DNA of 64,000 bases from G016756615 sp050958605 (GTDB lineage Bacteria; Pseudomonadota; Alphaproteobacteria; Rhizobiales; Rhizobiaceae). The notes beneath the pieces were generated by a model, which saw only the letters and a program-made list of their open reading frames with translations, was not told where the DNA came from and ran no database searches. The stretch is from positions 248,001 to 312,000 of the forward strand of contig NZ_JBJHDO010000005.1 of NCBI RefSeq assembly GCF_050958605.1. The letters run 5' to 3'. Position numbers and translations under genes: made by a program. Of this stretch, positions 1-8,099 are shown piece after piece (position 1 is the first letter of the stretch; every line of letters starts with the position of its first letter).

Positions 1-1
1 C

Positions 2-598
2 GTCAAGGAGACCGGCCGCGAAATGCCCGACAAGCCCATGGTGTTCGTGCGCTTTGCCAACTCGCAGATCGGGCACTGCCAACCCATGCTGCGGCCGAAG
101 GTCTCGGAGCGCTTCGATTTTGAAGGGGAACTCGCGATCGTCATCGGAAGGACGGCACGCTATGTCAGTCCCGAGGAGGCGCTTGCCTGTATCGCCGGTT
201 ACAGCTGCTATAACGACGGCAGCGTCCGCGACTGGCAGCGACATACCACGCAGTTTACTCCGGGCAAGAATTTTCCGGCGACCGGGGCTTTCGGCCCCTG
301 GCTGGTGACTCGCGATGAGGTCGGTGAGATCGGCCCACAGAGAATCGTTACCCGCTTGAACGGCGATGTGGTCCAGCAGGCGACCTTTGAGGATCTCATT
401 TTTGGGGTGCAGGAGCTTGTATCCTACTGCTCCGCGTTTACGCTGCTCCAACCGGGGGACGTCATAATCACAGGTACCCCAGCCGGGGTCGGAGCCTTCC
501 GTACACCGCCTAAATGGTTGAAAGAAGGAGATACGGTCGAAGTCGAGATCGATTGTGTCGGAGTTCTACGAAACACCGTCGTTGACGAACACATTTAA
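2..598 (+). CDS. Fumarylacetoacetate hydrolase family protein, 5' end outside window
   Basis: The frame is open from base 2, so the start lies upstream; 198 residues are visible. Family hallmarks are present: EGELAIVIGR, the YNDGSVRDWQ segment (equivalent to the usual NDVSARDWQ), GKNFPATGAFGPWLVT and the C-terminal GDVIITGTPAGVG. Members bind a divalent metal and hydrolyse or decarboxylate C-C bonds in 2-keto acids from aromatic or sugar-acid catabolism (fumarylpyruvate hydrolase, 2-oxo-hept-3-ene-1,7-dioate hydratase and others). The substrate cannot be told from sequence. It ends 62 bp before the convergent Lrp gene. The internal ATG at 23 is not a credible start because conserved family sequence continues upstream of it. 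Confidence 0.9.
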   Translation, partial: VKETGREMPDKPMVFVRFANSQIGHCQPMLRPKVSERFDFEGELAIVIGRTARYVSPEEALACIAGYSCYNDGSVRDWQRHTTQFTPGKNFPATGAFGPWLVTRDEVGEIGPQRIVTRLNGDVVQQATFEDLIFGVQELVSYCSAFTLLQPGDVIITGTPAGVGAFRTPPKWLKEGDTVEVEIDCVGVLRNTVVDEHI

Positions 599-660
599 AG
601 CTCGACGTGACCCGATCGGCTGGCAGGCCGGCAGGCTACAACCTCGCCCAGGGCGTGCAA

Positions 661-1137
661 CTACGCCTCCAGCATGGGCAGGACGGTCGATTGTTTCACT
701 TGTCCCAGCGCGAAGCTCGATTCGATGGATGCCACGCCCTCCAACCGCGTCAGTTTCTGCTTGAGGAAAGTCTCGTAGGCGGGCAAGTCCTTCACCACGA
801 TGCGCAACAGGAAGTCGCGCTGGCCTGTCATGAGATAGCAATCCACGATCTCCGGCCAGCGCTCCACCGCCGCGGCGAAGCGGTCGAGTTCCTCTTCGCG
901 CTGGCGCTCGAGCTTGATCGAGGCAAAGACGCTAATCGGAAGCCCGACCTTGGTCTGGTCGACGACGGCGACATAACCTTTGATCACCCCGGCAGCCTCG
1001 AGCAGCCGGACACGGCGCGCGCAAGGGGAGGGCGACAGCCCGGCTTTCTGACCGAGCTGTTCCGTTGTCAGTCGGGCATCCTGCTGCAAGGCGACGAGCA
1101 GCTTGCGATCAGTGGCGTCGATTTCGGCTTTTGGCAT
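661..1137 (-). CDS. Lrp/AsnC family transcriptional regulator
   Basis: 158 residues, the usual Lrp/AsnC length. The N-terminus (about 5-65) carries the winged helix-turn-helix with the family pattern DATDRKLLVALQQDARLT and LSPSPCARRVRLLEAAGVI. The rest is the RAM/AsnC ligand-binding domain (VDCYLMTGQRDFLLRIVV, then an acidic-hydrophobic tail). It is divergent from the large thiamine-diphosphate enzyme at 1265 with a 127-bp shared intergenic region, so it probably controls that gene and itself in response to an amino or keto acid (inference). Start is the ATG at 1137. Confidence 0.93.
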   Translation of the reverse strand: MPKAEIDATDRKLLVALQQDARLTTEQLGQKAGLSPSPCARRVRLLEAAGVIKGYVAVVDQTKVGLPISVFASIKLERQREEELDRFAAAVERWPEIVDCYLMTGQRDFLLRIVVKDLPAYETFLKQKLTRLEGVASIESSFALGQVKQSTVLPMLEA

Positions 1138-1164
1138 GGAAGGGTCTCGAATCTAGAAATGTTA

Positions 1165-1190
1165 GCTGGCAGAGCCACATTAGCGCCAGC
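1165..1190. promoter_or_regulatory. Candidate operator dyad between Lrp regulator and E1-like gene
   Basis: Perfect inverted repeat GCTGGC (1165-1170) / GCCAGC (1185-1190) with a 14-bp spacer, in the divergent intergenic region. A dyad with about two helical turns between half-site centres suits a dimeric regulator such as Lrp, but six-base arms can arise by chance and no consensus was tested. Confidence 0.35.
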
Positions 1191-1264
1191 GTGCCGTCGA
1201 GAATAGCTACGATCACTCCGACACTCCCGCTAAGGTCGAACAGACCAGTTGGAGGACTTTGGGA

Positions 1265-3655
1265 ATGGACGAGAGGCTGGCTTACCTCGCCGAGCTCGAA
1301 AAGAAGGTGTTGTGGCTCTCGACTTGGATGATCCACAACGCCAACCATCAACGACCGAACGAGGACGGTCTCAAGGTCGGCGGCCATCAGGCGTCGTCGG
1401 CGTCGCTCGCAACGATCATGACCGCGCTCTACTTCGCCGTGCTCAGGCCGGAGGACAGGGTGGCAGTCAAACCGCATGCCAGCCCCGTTTTCCACGCCAT
1501 TCAGTACCTTCTCGGCAACCAGACACAGGAGAAGCTCGAGGCTTTCCGGGCCTACAAGGGCGCCCAGTCCTATCCTTCGCGCACCAAGGATGTCGACGAT
1601 GTCGACTTCTCGACCGGCTCTGTCGGGCTTGGTGTGGCGCAGACACTTTTCGCCGCGCTCGTCCAAGATTATCTCGGTGCCAAGGGTTTGCTGAAGGACC
1701 GCGCCGAAGGCCGAATGGTGGCCCTGATCGGCGATGCCGAAATGGACGAGGGCAACATTTTCGAAGCCCTGCTCGAGGGCTGGAAACATGGCCTGCGCAA
1801 TACCTGGTGGGTGGTCGACTACAACAGACAGAGCCTCGATGCCGTTGTCCGCGAGGGCCTCTGGGAGCGGTTCGAGGTCATGTTCCGGAATTTCGGCTGG
1901 GATGTGGTCGTTCTCAAATACGGCTCCCTGCTCCAGGCCGCCTTCGCAGAGCCCGGCGGTGAACGGCTCCGCGAATGGATCGATAATTGTCCAAATCAGC
2001 TCTACTCGGCGCTGACCTTTCAGGGTGGGGCGGCGTGGCGCAAGCGCCTGCTCGACGAACTCGGCGACCAAGGCCCGCTGTCGAAACTGATCGAACGAAG
2101 GACTGACGAAGAACTCGCCAGGCTGATGACAAATCTCGCCGGCCACGACCTGCCCACACTGGTGGAAGCGTTCGAGCGGGCCCGCGACCATGACCGGCCG
2201 GTCTGTTTCATCACCTACACGATTAAAGGATTTGGACTGCCGCTCGCCGGGCACAAGGACAATCATGCCGGCCTGATGACACCGAACCAGGTCGAGGCGT
2301 TGCAGGCCCGGATGGCGGTGCGCACGGGGCATGAATGGGAACCTTTCGAAGGACTGTCGATCGATGCTGGTCCGCTTTCAGCCTTCCTTGGAAAGGTACC
2401 GTTTGCGAAGGAGGGGCGCCGCCGCTATCGATCGCCGACACTGTCGGTTCCATCGCGCCTCGATTTCACCGCGCAGCCGGTGATGTCGACCCAGCAGGGT
2501 TTCGGTCTCATCATGCACGAGATCGCCAAGCAGGACAGTGAGTTCAGCGACCGCCTCGTGACCGCGTCCCCGGATGTTACCGTATCGACCAATCTCGGAC
2601 CGTGGGTGAACCGTCGTGGCCTGTTTGCCAGATCCGAACTGGCGGACGTCTTTCGGCGTGAGCGAATTCCCTCGACTTTCACGTGGGACTTCTCGCCCAA
2701 AGGGCAGCATATGGAGCTCGGCATTGCCGAGATGAACCTCTTCATCATGCTGTCTGCGCTCGGCCTTTCGCACTCCATCTTCGGAGAGAGATTGCTGCCG
2801 GTCGGAACCGTCTACGATCCCTTCATCGAGCGCGGTCTCGATGCGCTGAATTATGCCTGCTATCAGGACGCCCGCTTCATTCTCGCCGCCACCCCTTCGG
2901 GCGTCACCCTCGCGCCGGAAGGCGGTGCCCACCAGTCCATTGCGACGCCGCTCATCGGCCTGGGGCAGGACGGGCTCGCAAGCTTCGAGCCGGCCTTCGT
3001 CGACGAACTTGCGGCCATCCTCCGTTTCGGCTTCGAATATATCCAACGTGACGGAGAATCGGTTCCCGACGAAGTCGACTGGCTGCGCGACGCAGCCGGA
3101 GGATCGGTCTATCTCCGACTGTCGACCCGCCCGATCGAGCAGCCCCGGCGCGACATGGACCCGACCTTGGCGGAGGACATCGTCAAGGGTGGTTACTGGC
3201 TGCGGCGACCGGGGCCGAATGCCCAGATCGTTGTGGCCTATATGGGAGCGGTCGGGCCGGAGGCAATCGAGGCGATCGGATTGATGGGCGAAGACCGGCG
3301 CGACGTCGGCTTGCTCGCCGTGACCTCCGCCGACAGATTGTATGCCGGCTGGACGGCCGCCCAGCGCGCCCGCGAGCGCGGTCTCGTTCATGCGCGCTGT
3401 CACGCCGAACGACTGCTCGCGGATGTTCCGGGCAATTGCGGCCTGGTGACGGTGATGGACGGCCATCCTGCCACCCTTTCGTGGCTCGGCGGCGTGTTCG
3501 GGCACAAGACCCGCGGGCTCGGAGTCGAGCATTTCGGACAGACCGGCACGGTGGCCGACCTTTATCGCCACTACGGCATCGACGCCCAGGGCATTGTGGC
3601 GGCCGCCCAGACAATCGCGGCGGGAAGACCGATCCGTCATCTGCGACTTGCTTGA
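1265..3655 (+). CDS. Homodimeric pyruvate dehydrogenase E1 / transketolase-like enzyme
   Basis: 796 residues from the ATG at 1265, which has GGAGG at 1251-1255; a TTG at 1259 is also in frame but less likely. It aligns over its length with AceE-type E1 enzymes: GGHQASSAS, SPVFHAIQYLLG, QSYPSRTKDVDDVDFSTGSVG, then the thiamine-diphosphate motif G156-D157-A158 with N187, a pyrimidine-binding domain around 400-600, and a C-terminal GLGVEHFGQTG resembling the AceE tail. It is shorter than AceE (887 in E. coli), lacking much of the N-terminal E2-contact region, and has GDA where GDG is usual. It likely decarboxylates a 2-keto acid or acts as a transketolase. No E2/E3 gene is nearby; the divergent Lrp suggests amino-acid-linked substrate control (inference). 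Confidence 0.85.
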   Translation: MDERLAYLAELEKKVLWLSTWMIHNANHQRPNEDGLKVGGHQASSASLATIMTALYFAVLRPEDRVAVKPHASPVFHAIQYLLGNQTQEKLEAFRAYKGAQSYPSRTKDVDDVDFSTGSVGLGVAQTLFAALVQDYLGAKGLLKDRAEGRMVALIGDAEMDEGNIFEALLEGWKHGLRNTWWVVDYNRQSLDAVVREGLWERFEVMFRNFGWDVVVLKYGSLLQAAFAEPGGERLREWIDNCPNQLYSALTFQGGAAWRKRLLDELGDQGPLSKLIERRTDEELARLMTNLAGHDLPTLVEAFERARDHDRPVCFITYTIKGFGLPLAGHKDNHAGLMTPNQVEALQARMAVRTGHEWEPFEGLSIDAGPLSAFLGKVPFAKEGRRRYRSPTLSVPSRLDFTAQPVMSTQQGFGLIMHEIAKQDSEFSDRLVTASPDVTVSTNLGPWVNRRGLFARSELADVFRRERIPSTFTWDFSPKGQHMELGIAEMNLFIMLSALGLSHSIFGERLLPVGTVYDPFIERGLDALNYACYQDARFILAATPSGVTLAPEGGAHQSIATPLIGLGQDGLASFEPAFVDELAAILRFGFEYIQRDGESVPDEVDWLRDAAGGSVYLRLSTRPIEQPRRDMDPTLAEDIVKGGYWLRRPGPNAQIVVAYMGAVGPEAIEAIGLMGEDRRDVGLLAVTSADRLYAGWTAAQRARERGLVHARCHAERLLADVPGNCGLVTVMDGHPATLSWLGGVFGHKTRGLGVEHFGQTGTVADLYRHYGIDAQGIVAAAQTIAAGRPIRHLRLA

Positions 3656-3672
3656 TCGGGCGCCCTCGTCGT

Positions 3673-3702
3673 TTGTTACCATTTCTGCGAAAAAGGTAAC
3701 AA
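3673..3702. repeat. Inverted repeat downstream of the E1-like gene
   Basis: TTGTTACC (3673-3680) and GGTAACAA (3695-3702) form a perfect 8-bp inverted repeat with a 14-bp spacer, 18 bp after the stop codon. There is no GC-rich stem plus T-run, so it looks more like a protein-binding dyad or a mobile-element edge than a classic Rho-independent terminator. Confidence 0.4.
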
Positions 3703-3712
3703 CGACTGGGGC

Positions 3713-4043
3713 GTGCCACGAACTGACGGGTACCTTCAGTCCTGGGACTGCTATCCTGAGACTCGCAACCGAAATCCTCGACCGCGTCGAAGCTTCAAGG
3801 GTTTCAACCCGATCTGCATAGCCGGTGACCTCCATTCCAGCCTTGTGCCCGATTTTGTCCGCCATGCCGGCGACGCGTTTCCAGCCAATATGCCTTGTCA
3901 GGCATTTCGACAGCCAGAACCACGGCTACATCAGTTGCACGCTTACGAAGGACCTATGGACCACCGAACTCAGAACCATCGATCGTACCGATCGCGCCGG
4001 CGGGATTGTTAGAGCGGATAGAACCTTTGGTCGAAAACGGTAA
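3713..4043 (+). pseudogene. Frameshifted C-terminal remnant of a PhoD-type alkaline phosphatase
   Basis: Family-like segments appear in the right order but in switching frames. One frame gives DGYLQSWDCYPETRN (PhoD: WDGYPAxR), a second EILDRVEASRVS, the first again NPICIAGDLHSSLVPDF (the PhoD GD[IV]H metal-site motif), and the second again DSQNHGYISCTLTKDLWTTE (PhoD: HGYVxCxxTPExWxTD). The N-terminal two thirds of the family (about 500 residues) is absent. I read this as a decayed fragment with at least two or three frameshifts, not a gene. The assignment is from recalled family motifs. It ends just before the HD gene. Confidence 0.6.
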
Positions 4044-4064
4044 AGCCGGAGCAAAGGAAGCGTA

Positions 4065-4757
4065 ATGAACCGCCAGAACATCGATCAAATCGCCAGCATC
4101 TTTGCGCCGTACGAAACGTTGCTCGTCAGCCTTCTTCAGCGCTGGGACGGCACCATGGCGGAAGGCGACGGCTCGCATGACCAATCGCACCTGATGCGCG
4201 TGTGGAAACTCGTCCGCCAGATATCGGCAACGGAAGCTGAAGTTGACATGGAAAGCCTGGCTATCGCCACGCTGTTCCATGACTGCGTTTCTGTCGAAAA
4301 GAACTCCTCGCAGCGCGCCATGGCGTCCCGCCTGTCAGCAGAAGCTACCCGCGGCTTGCTTCGTCAGGTCGGCTGGCAAGAGGAACGCATCGAAGCCGTC
4401 GCCCACGCGATCGAGGCTCACAGCTTCTCGGCTGGCATCGAGCCAAGAACGCGCGAGGCGGCCATTCTTCGTGATGCCGACCGCCTCGATGCACTCGGTG
4501 CGCTCGGGATTGCCCGGGTGTTCTATGTCGCTGGCAGGCTTGGAACCCCGCTTTATGACGTGGACGACCCCTTCGCTGAGCGCCGCCCTTATGACGACAG
4601 ACGCTTTGCCATCGATCACTTCCAGACCAAGCTGTTTAAGTTGACCGACGGCCTGGTGACAAAGGCAGGCAAGGAAATTGGTCGGCAGCGCACCGACCTC
4701 ATGAGGGCCTTTGTCGGGGACTTTGCGCGTGAAATCCTCGATCCGACGATGCAATGA
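4065..4757 (+). CDS. HD-domain metal-dependent phosphohydrolase
   Basis: 230 residues. The HD superfamily signature is clear: H42 in HDQSH, the adjacent H72-D73 in LFHDC, and a C-terminal Asp in LRDADRLDALGALG (D137-D139), followed by a mostly helical tail. This arrangement is the small YedJ/YpgQ-like HD group, proposed to be nucleotide or phosphate-ester hydrolases; the substrate is unknown. The start has AAGGAAG at 4054-4060. It follows the PhoD remnant and converges on the glycan operon, with only 16 bp between the two stop codons. Confidence 0.85.
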   Translation: MNRQNIDQIASIFAPYETLLVSLLQRWDGTMAEGDGSHDQSHLMRVWKLVRQISATEAEVDMESLAIATLFHDCVSVEKNSSQRAMASRLSAEATRGLLRQVGWQEERIEAVAHAIEAHSFSAGIEPRTREAAILRDADRLDALGALGIARVFYVAGRLGTPLYDVDDPFAERRPYDDRRFAIDHFQTKLFKLTDGLVTKAGKEIGRQRTDLMRAFVGDFAREILDPTMQ

Positions 4758-4773
4758 GCTCTCTGCCGAAGTC

Positions 4774-7008
4774 TCACACATTGTTGTAGCGCCGGTGCTC
4801 GATTGCCTCAGCGAGTGGCGCGTATTCCTCGCGCCGGCCATTCACCGGCCGGCAGGACAAAAGCCCGCTCGGGCATTCACGGTCGTCATCCCATCCGATA
4901 TGGTCGATGATCGGGTAAAGGCAGATGCCTTCGACCGGAACGCCGGCTGCGCGTGCCGCCTCGACCTCGGCGACCATCATAGAGAACCAGGCCACGCGTC
5001 CATCCCCTTCAATGCCGGTTTCGGCGACGAGCAGCGGACGCCCGTAGCGGGCAAACGCTTCGGTGAGGAAGTAACGAAAGGGCTTTGACTGCGGATGGTC
5101 GGCGGCGATCGAGGTGCTTCCGAACAGCCACTGGTTGTCATGATAGTAGTTAAGGCCGACGATATCCAACAGTTTCGTCTCACCTCCAAGTTGGGGCCAG
5201 AGGTGTCCGGCAATCATATCGAAAGCCTGGAACTGCGCCAATCGCGCCGCTTCGGCCTCGCCGCGCTGCTGCGGCCGGGACTCATCAGCGACGATGTTGA
5301 TGGCCGGTTCACAATGGACCAAACGCGCCCGCGAATCGACGTTCAGGATCTCGTGCATCGCCGCAATGGCTGCGCGGGCGAGCTGAACCTTTAGCTCGAA
5401 GCCACGCCCGCGCGCATGAGGATTGAAATAAGCCACGTCGCCGCCAGCCCAGGCGTGGAACGAGATCTCGTTGATTGGGCAATAGAAGGGGATCGCGTCT
5501 GTTTCGTCCCGAACGATCCGCGCTGCGGCGGAGGCAAAGCGCGCGAAGCGGCTGACAAAATCCGGCGACCAGATGTCGATATCGTCCGGCCAGCCATAGT
5601 GCATCAAATCCCACACCACCTGTACCTGCTGGCCCTGTGCCGCGCGCAGTAATGGCAGGAAACTCGACCAATCGTAGCGGCCAGCGGCTTGTTCGATAAA
5701 ATGCCAGCGCAGTCCATCGCGGACTGTACTGATGCCGTGTGCGGTGAGCTGTGCATAGTCGGCAGCTGCATGCTTGTCGTGGCCGGTCGCCGAAAGCAGA
5801 TCGAGACGGCGTCCGTCGCGTCGTTTATGGGTGGAGCATTCGAAGCCGCCCTGGATGAAACTGGAAAGGATGGATGGAGTAGGGGCGGGCACCCGCTCGG
5901 CCAGAACAGTTTCGAAAAGCGTCTGCCACTGGGGTGCCACGACCTCGAGCGCGTAGTTGGTCTGAACCTTCCTGCGCAGTGCATGGCCTAACCGCGCGCG
6001 CAGCGTCGGATTGCATGCCAGGTGTTCGATTGCTGCCGCAACGTCCGCCGGGGTTTCATGGGGCACGAACAGACCCGAGACACCGTGCTCCATCTGCTGG
6101 GTCGAGCCATTGTCGGCCGTCGCGACCACCGGCAGGCCCGCCGCCCCAGCCTCCGAGATGACATGTGGCATGCCTTCGCCGCGGGACAGCCAGACGAAGA
6201 CGTCCATCGCCGAAAGAAGGGCAGGTACGTCCGGGCGGTCGCCAAGGAAGGTCATGGTATCGGAGAGACCATGCAGGTTCGCAAGCCGCCGCAACGTTTC
6301 GGCGTAGTCCGGCATGAAGGCGTCCGGGCCCCCGACTATGACAAAGCGGACGTGCGGCAGCCGGGGGCATATGATCGCGGCGGCCTCGATAAAGTCCTCG
6401 ACGCGTTTCTTGGCATCCAACCTGCCAACCCAACCAACGAGCACCATATCCTCGCTCAGGCCGAGTTCGGCACGCATTCGGGCGCGATCGCATGGTGTGA
6501 ACTCGCTTAGATCGACCATGGAAGGGATTTCCAGCGCGCAATGTTCGCGGCCGGGCATCTTCAAGGCCGCGGCCTCCCGGATGGTGCGGCAGACACCGAC
6601 ATAGCGGCTGGTGAAATGCTTGGGACCCGCAAGAGCTTCGGATACCAGGCCGCCATGCTCGATCAGCGGCGGGCGCCAACGGAGCTTCTCGAGGGCAGGG
6701 TAGATGTCGGCAACGTTTTGGCAGGAAACGACCACGTCGTAGGCCGGGATCTTGTGCGCCAGATAATCGACCGTGTCCTCGAACGAGAGGTCGTATGGCA
6801 CGCAGTCGACATCGACGCCGAGCGCTTCCAACTGACGGTGAGTCTGATCCGCCATGCCCGGTTTGCGGAAACATACGACGACGTCGAGGCGGTATCGCTT
6901 CGGATCCAACGCGCGAGCAAGCAGCCGAACTTCTGTCTCTTCGCCACCAACGACCAACCAGGCAAAGACGAACAAGATGCGTACAGGCGTCGGATTTTTG
7001 TCGGTCAT
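4774..7008 (-). CDS. Bifunctional fusion: GT4 glycosyltransferase + clan GH-A glycosidase
   Basis: 744 residues, two complete domains. Residues about 1-375 are a GT-B fold family-4 transferase: glycine-rich GGEETEVRLLA near the N-terminus, VGWVGRLDAKKRVEDFI at the second Rossmann domain, and the E-x7-E donor motif in GEGMPHVISEAG. Residues about 385-744 are a TIM-barrel glycosidase resembling GH1/GH5/GH39-type beta-glycosidases: VWDLMHYGWP, the acid/base pair N513-E514 in CPINEISF, and a nucleophile candidate E663 in LVAETG; both glutamates are retained. No signal peptide is seen, so both domains should act in the cytosol. It is the last gene of a five-gene coupled operon; its ATG overlaps the preceding stop as ATGA. 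It may build and trim the same glycan (inference). Confidence 0.88.
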   Translation of the reverse strand: MTDKNPTPVRILFVFAWLVVGGEETEVRLLARALDPKRYRLDVVVCFRKPGMADQTHRQLEALGVDVDCVPYDLSFEDTVDYLAHKIPAYDVVVSCQNVADIYPALEKLRWRPPLIEHGGLVSEALAGPKHFTSRYVGVCRTIREAAALKMPGREHCALEIPSMVDLSEFTPCDRARMRAELGLSEDMVLVGWVGRLDAKKRVEDFIEAAAIICPRLPHVRFVIVGGPDAFMPDYAETLRRLANLHGLSDTMTFLGDRPDVPALLSAMDVFVWLSRGEGMPHVISEAGAAGLPVVATADNGSTQQMEHGVSGLFVPHETPADVAAAIEHLACNPTLRARLGHALRRKVQTNYALEVVAPQWQTLFETVLAERVPAPTPSILSSFIQGGFECSTHKRRDGRRLDLLSATGHDKHAAADYAQLTAHGISTVRDGLRWHFIEQAAGRYDWSSFLPLLRAAQGQQVQVVWDLMHYGWPDDIDIWSPDFVSRFARFASAAARIVRDETDAIPFYCPINEISFHAWAGGDVAYFNPHARGRGFELKVQLARAAIAAMHEILNVDSRARLVHCEPAINIVADESRPQQRGEAEAARLAQFQAFDMIAGHLWPQLGGETKLLDIVGLNYYHDNQWLFGSTSIAADHPQSKPFRYFLTEAFARYGRPLLVAETGIEGDGRVAWFSMMVAEVEAARAAGVPVEGICLYPIIDHIGWDDDRECPSGLLSCRPVNGRREEYAPLAEAIEHRRYNNV

Positions 7009-8099
7009 TCGAAGCTGAACACGATCTGGAGGAACTCGGGGCGATCGGCAACGAGATGCGACAGGAAGGAAGGTGCTTCATCGACCGGCACGATATGCGT
7101 GATCATCTCGCGGCGGATCGCCTCGCCGTACCTTTCGAGAAGCGCGAGCGTCTCTGCCGAAAGTCGACGACGGTCCCACCGATGCCCAAGCCCGCGGGGC
7201 ACCCGGCCGATCTGCGCGCAGCGTAGCGACAGTCCGTTGTGATGGAATTCTTCGCCCAAGCGGGCCCCGTCTGCGCCGCCCTGATAAAAGGCAAGGTCGA
7301 TGACCGTGCCTTGTGGTCGTAACGCTCGGAGCGCGTCCTGCAGGCTTTCAGATCGGGCCCGCGTCTGGAAGACGAAGTCAGCTCCGCGGTCCTGGCCGCC
7401 ATGATGCCAGCGAGATTTGGCGTGCTGCCAAGCCTGAGCCTCCGACATGGCCGTCAACCCGAGCGATTCGGCTTTCTCCCGGCGCCAGCGAGATGGTTCC
7501 GCAACGACGATCTCGGCACCTAGCATTTGGGCGAACAGCGCGGTCAAGAGCCCCACCGTGCCGCAGCCAAAGACGACCACCGGGCGTCCCGGAAGGCTTT
7601 CGCCGAGACGGCGGACATCGGGACCAAAGGTTTCGGCGTCGGCATGCAGGATTCCGTTGGCGGCGATCGGGCCCATCTGTGCCACGAAGATGCCGAGCAT
7701 CGGGTCGACACCGTCAGGCATTCCGACCAGCAACTCGTGAAAGGGGTCGGCGGTGTGGCCTGATTTGTGACCATAGCTCGCGGCAATCACCTCGCCGGTG
7801 ACGAAGCCGCCCGCGCGGCTCTCGGTGATCCGTCCAACCTCCATGTAGCCGAGGAACGGCACGGGAAACGGTGCGCTAGGTTCGCCATCGACAAAGACGC
7901 AGCGCTCATTATCCCAGCGCGAATGCAGGTAGGGGTTTGTGTCCTTCAAGAAAGTCAGCTCTGTACCCGCCGAGAAGCCGCTATAGACGGCTTCGAGCCG
8001 AACCTGCCCTTCCGCAGGCGGCCCTTCCTCATAGGAGAAGAAATAGGGTTTTCCAGGCGCCTCGATCCCCAAAGAGCGGATGGTTCGATATTCAGGCAC
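7005..8099 (-). CDS. Medium-chain (zinc-type) alcohol dehydrogenase-like oxidoreductase
   Basis: 364 residues from the GTG at 8099. This start has a strong GGGGGAG Shine-Dalgarno and overlaps the upstream stop as GTGCCTGA; an ATG at 8123 has no such site. The MDR fold is shown by an N-terminal GroES-like domain (FSAGTELTF, PFLGYMEVGRI) and a nucleotide-binding VVFGCGTVGLLTALFAQMLG. The segment that normally carries the catalytic zinc Cys (CGSD) reads SAGTE, so that ligand is missing, as in the bi-domain oxidoreductase subgroup. It sits between a Gfo/Idh enzyme and the glycosyltransferase-glycosidase fusion, suggesting redox tailoring of a sugar or sugar-linked alcohol (inference). Confidence 0.85.
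   Translation of the reverse strand: MPEYRTIRSLGIEAPGKPYFFSYEEGPPAEGQVRLEAVYSGFSAGTELTFLKDTNPYLHSRWDNERCVFVDGEPSAPFPVPFLGYMEVGRITESRAGGFVTGEVIAASYGHKSGHTADPFHELLVGMPDGVDPMLGIFVAQMGPIAANGILHADAETFGPDVRRLGESLPGRPVVVFGCGTVGLLTALFAQMLGAEIVVAEPSRWRREKAESLGLTAMSEAQAWQHAKSRWHHGGQDRGADFVFQTRARSESLQDALRALRPQGTVIDLAFYQGGADGARLGEEFHHNGLSLRCAQIGRVPRGLGHRWDRRRLSAETLALLERYGEAIRREMITHIVPVDEAPSFLSHLVADRPEFLQIVFSFE

Noticed and set aside
2378..3865. 495-codon minus-strand frame
   Set aside because: Antisense to the E1-like gene; no recognised motif.
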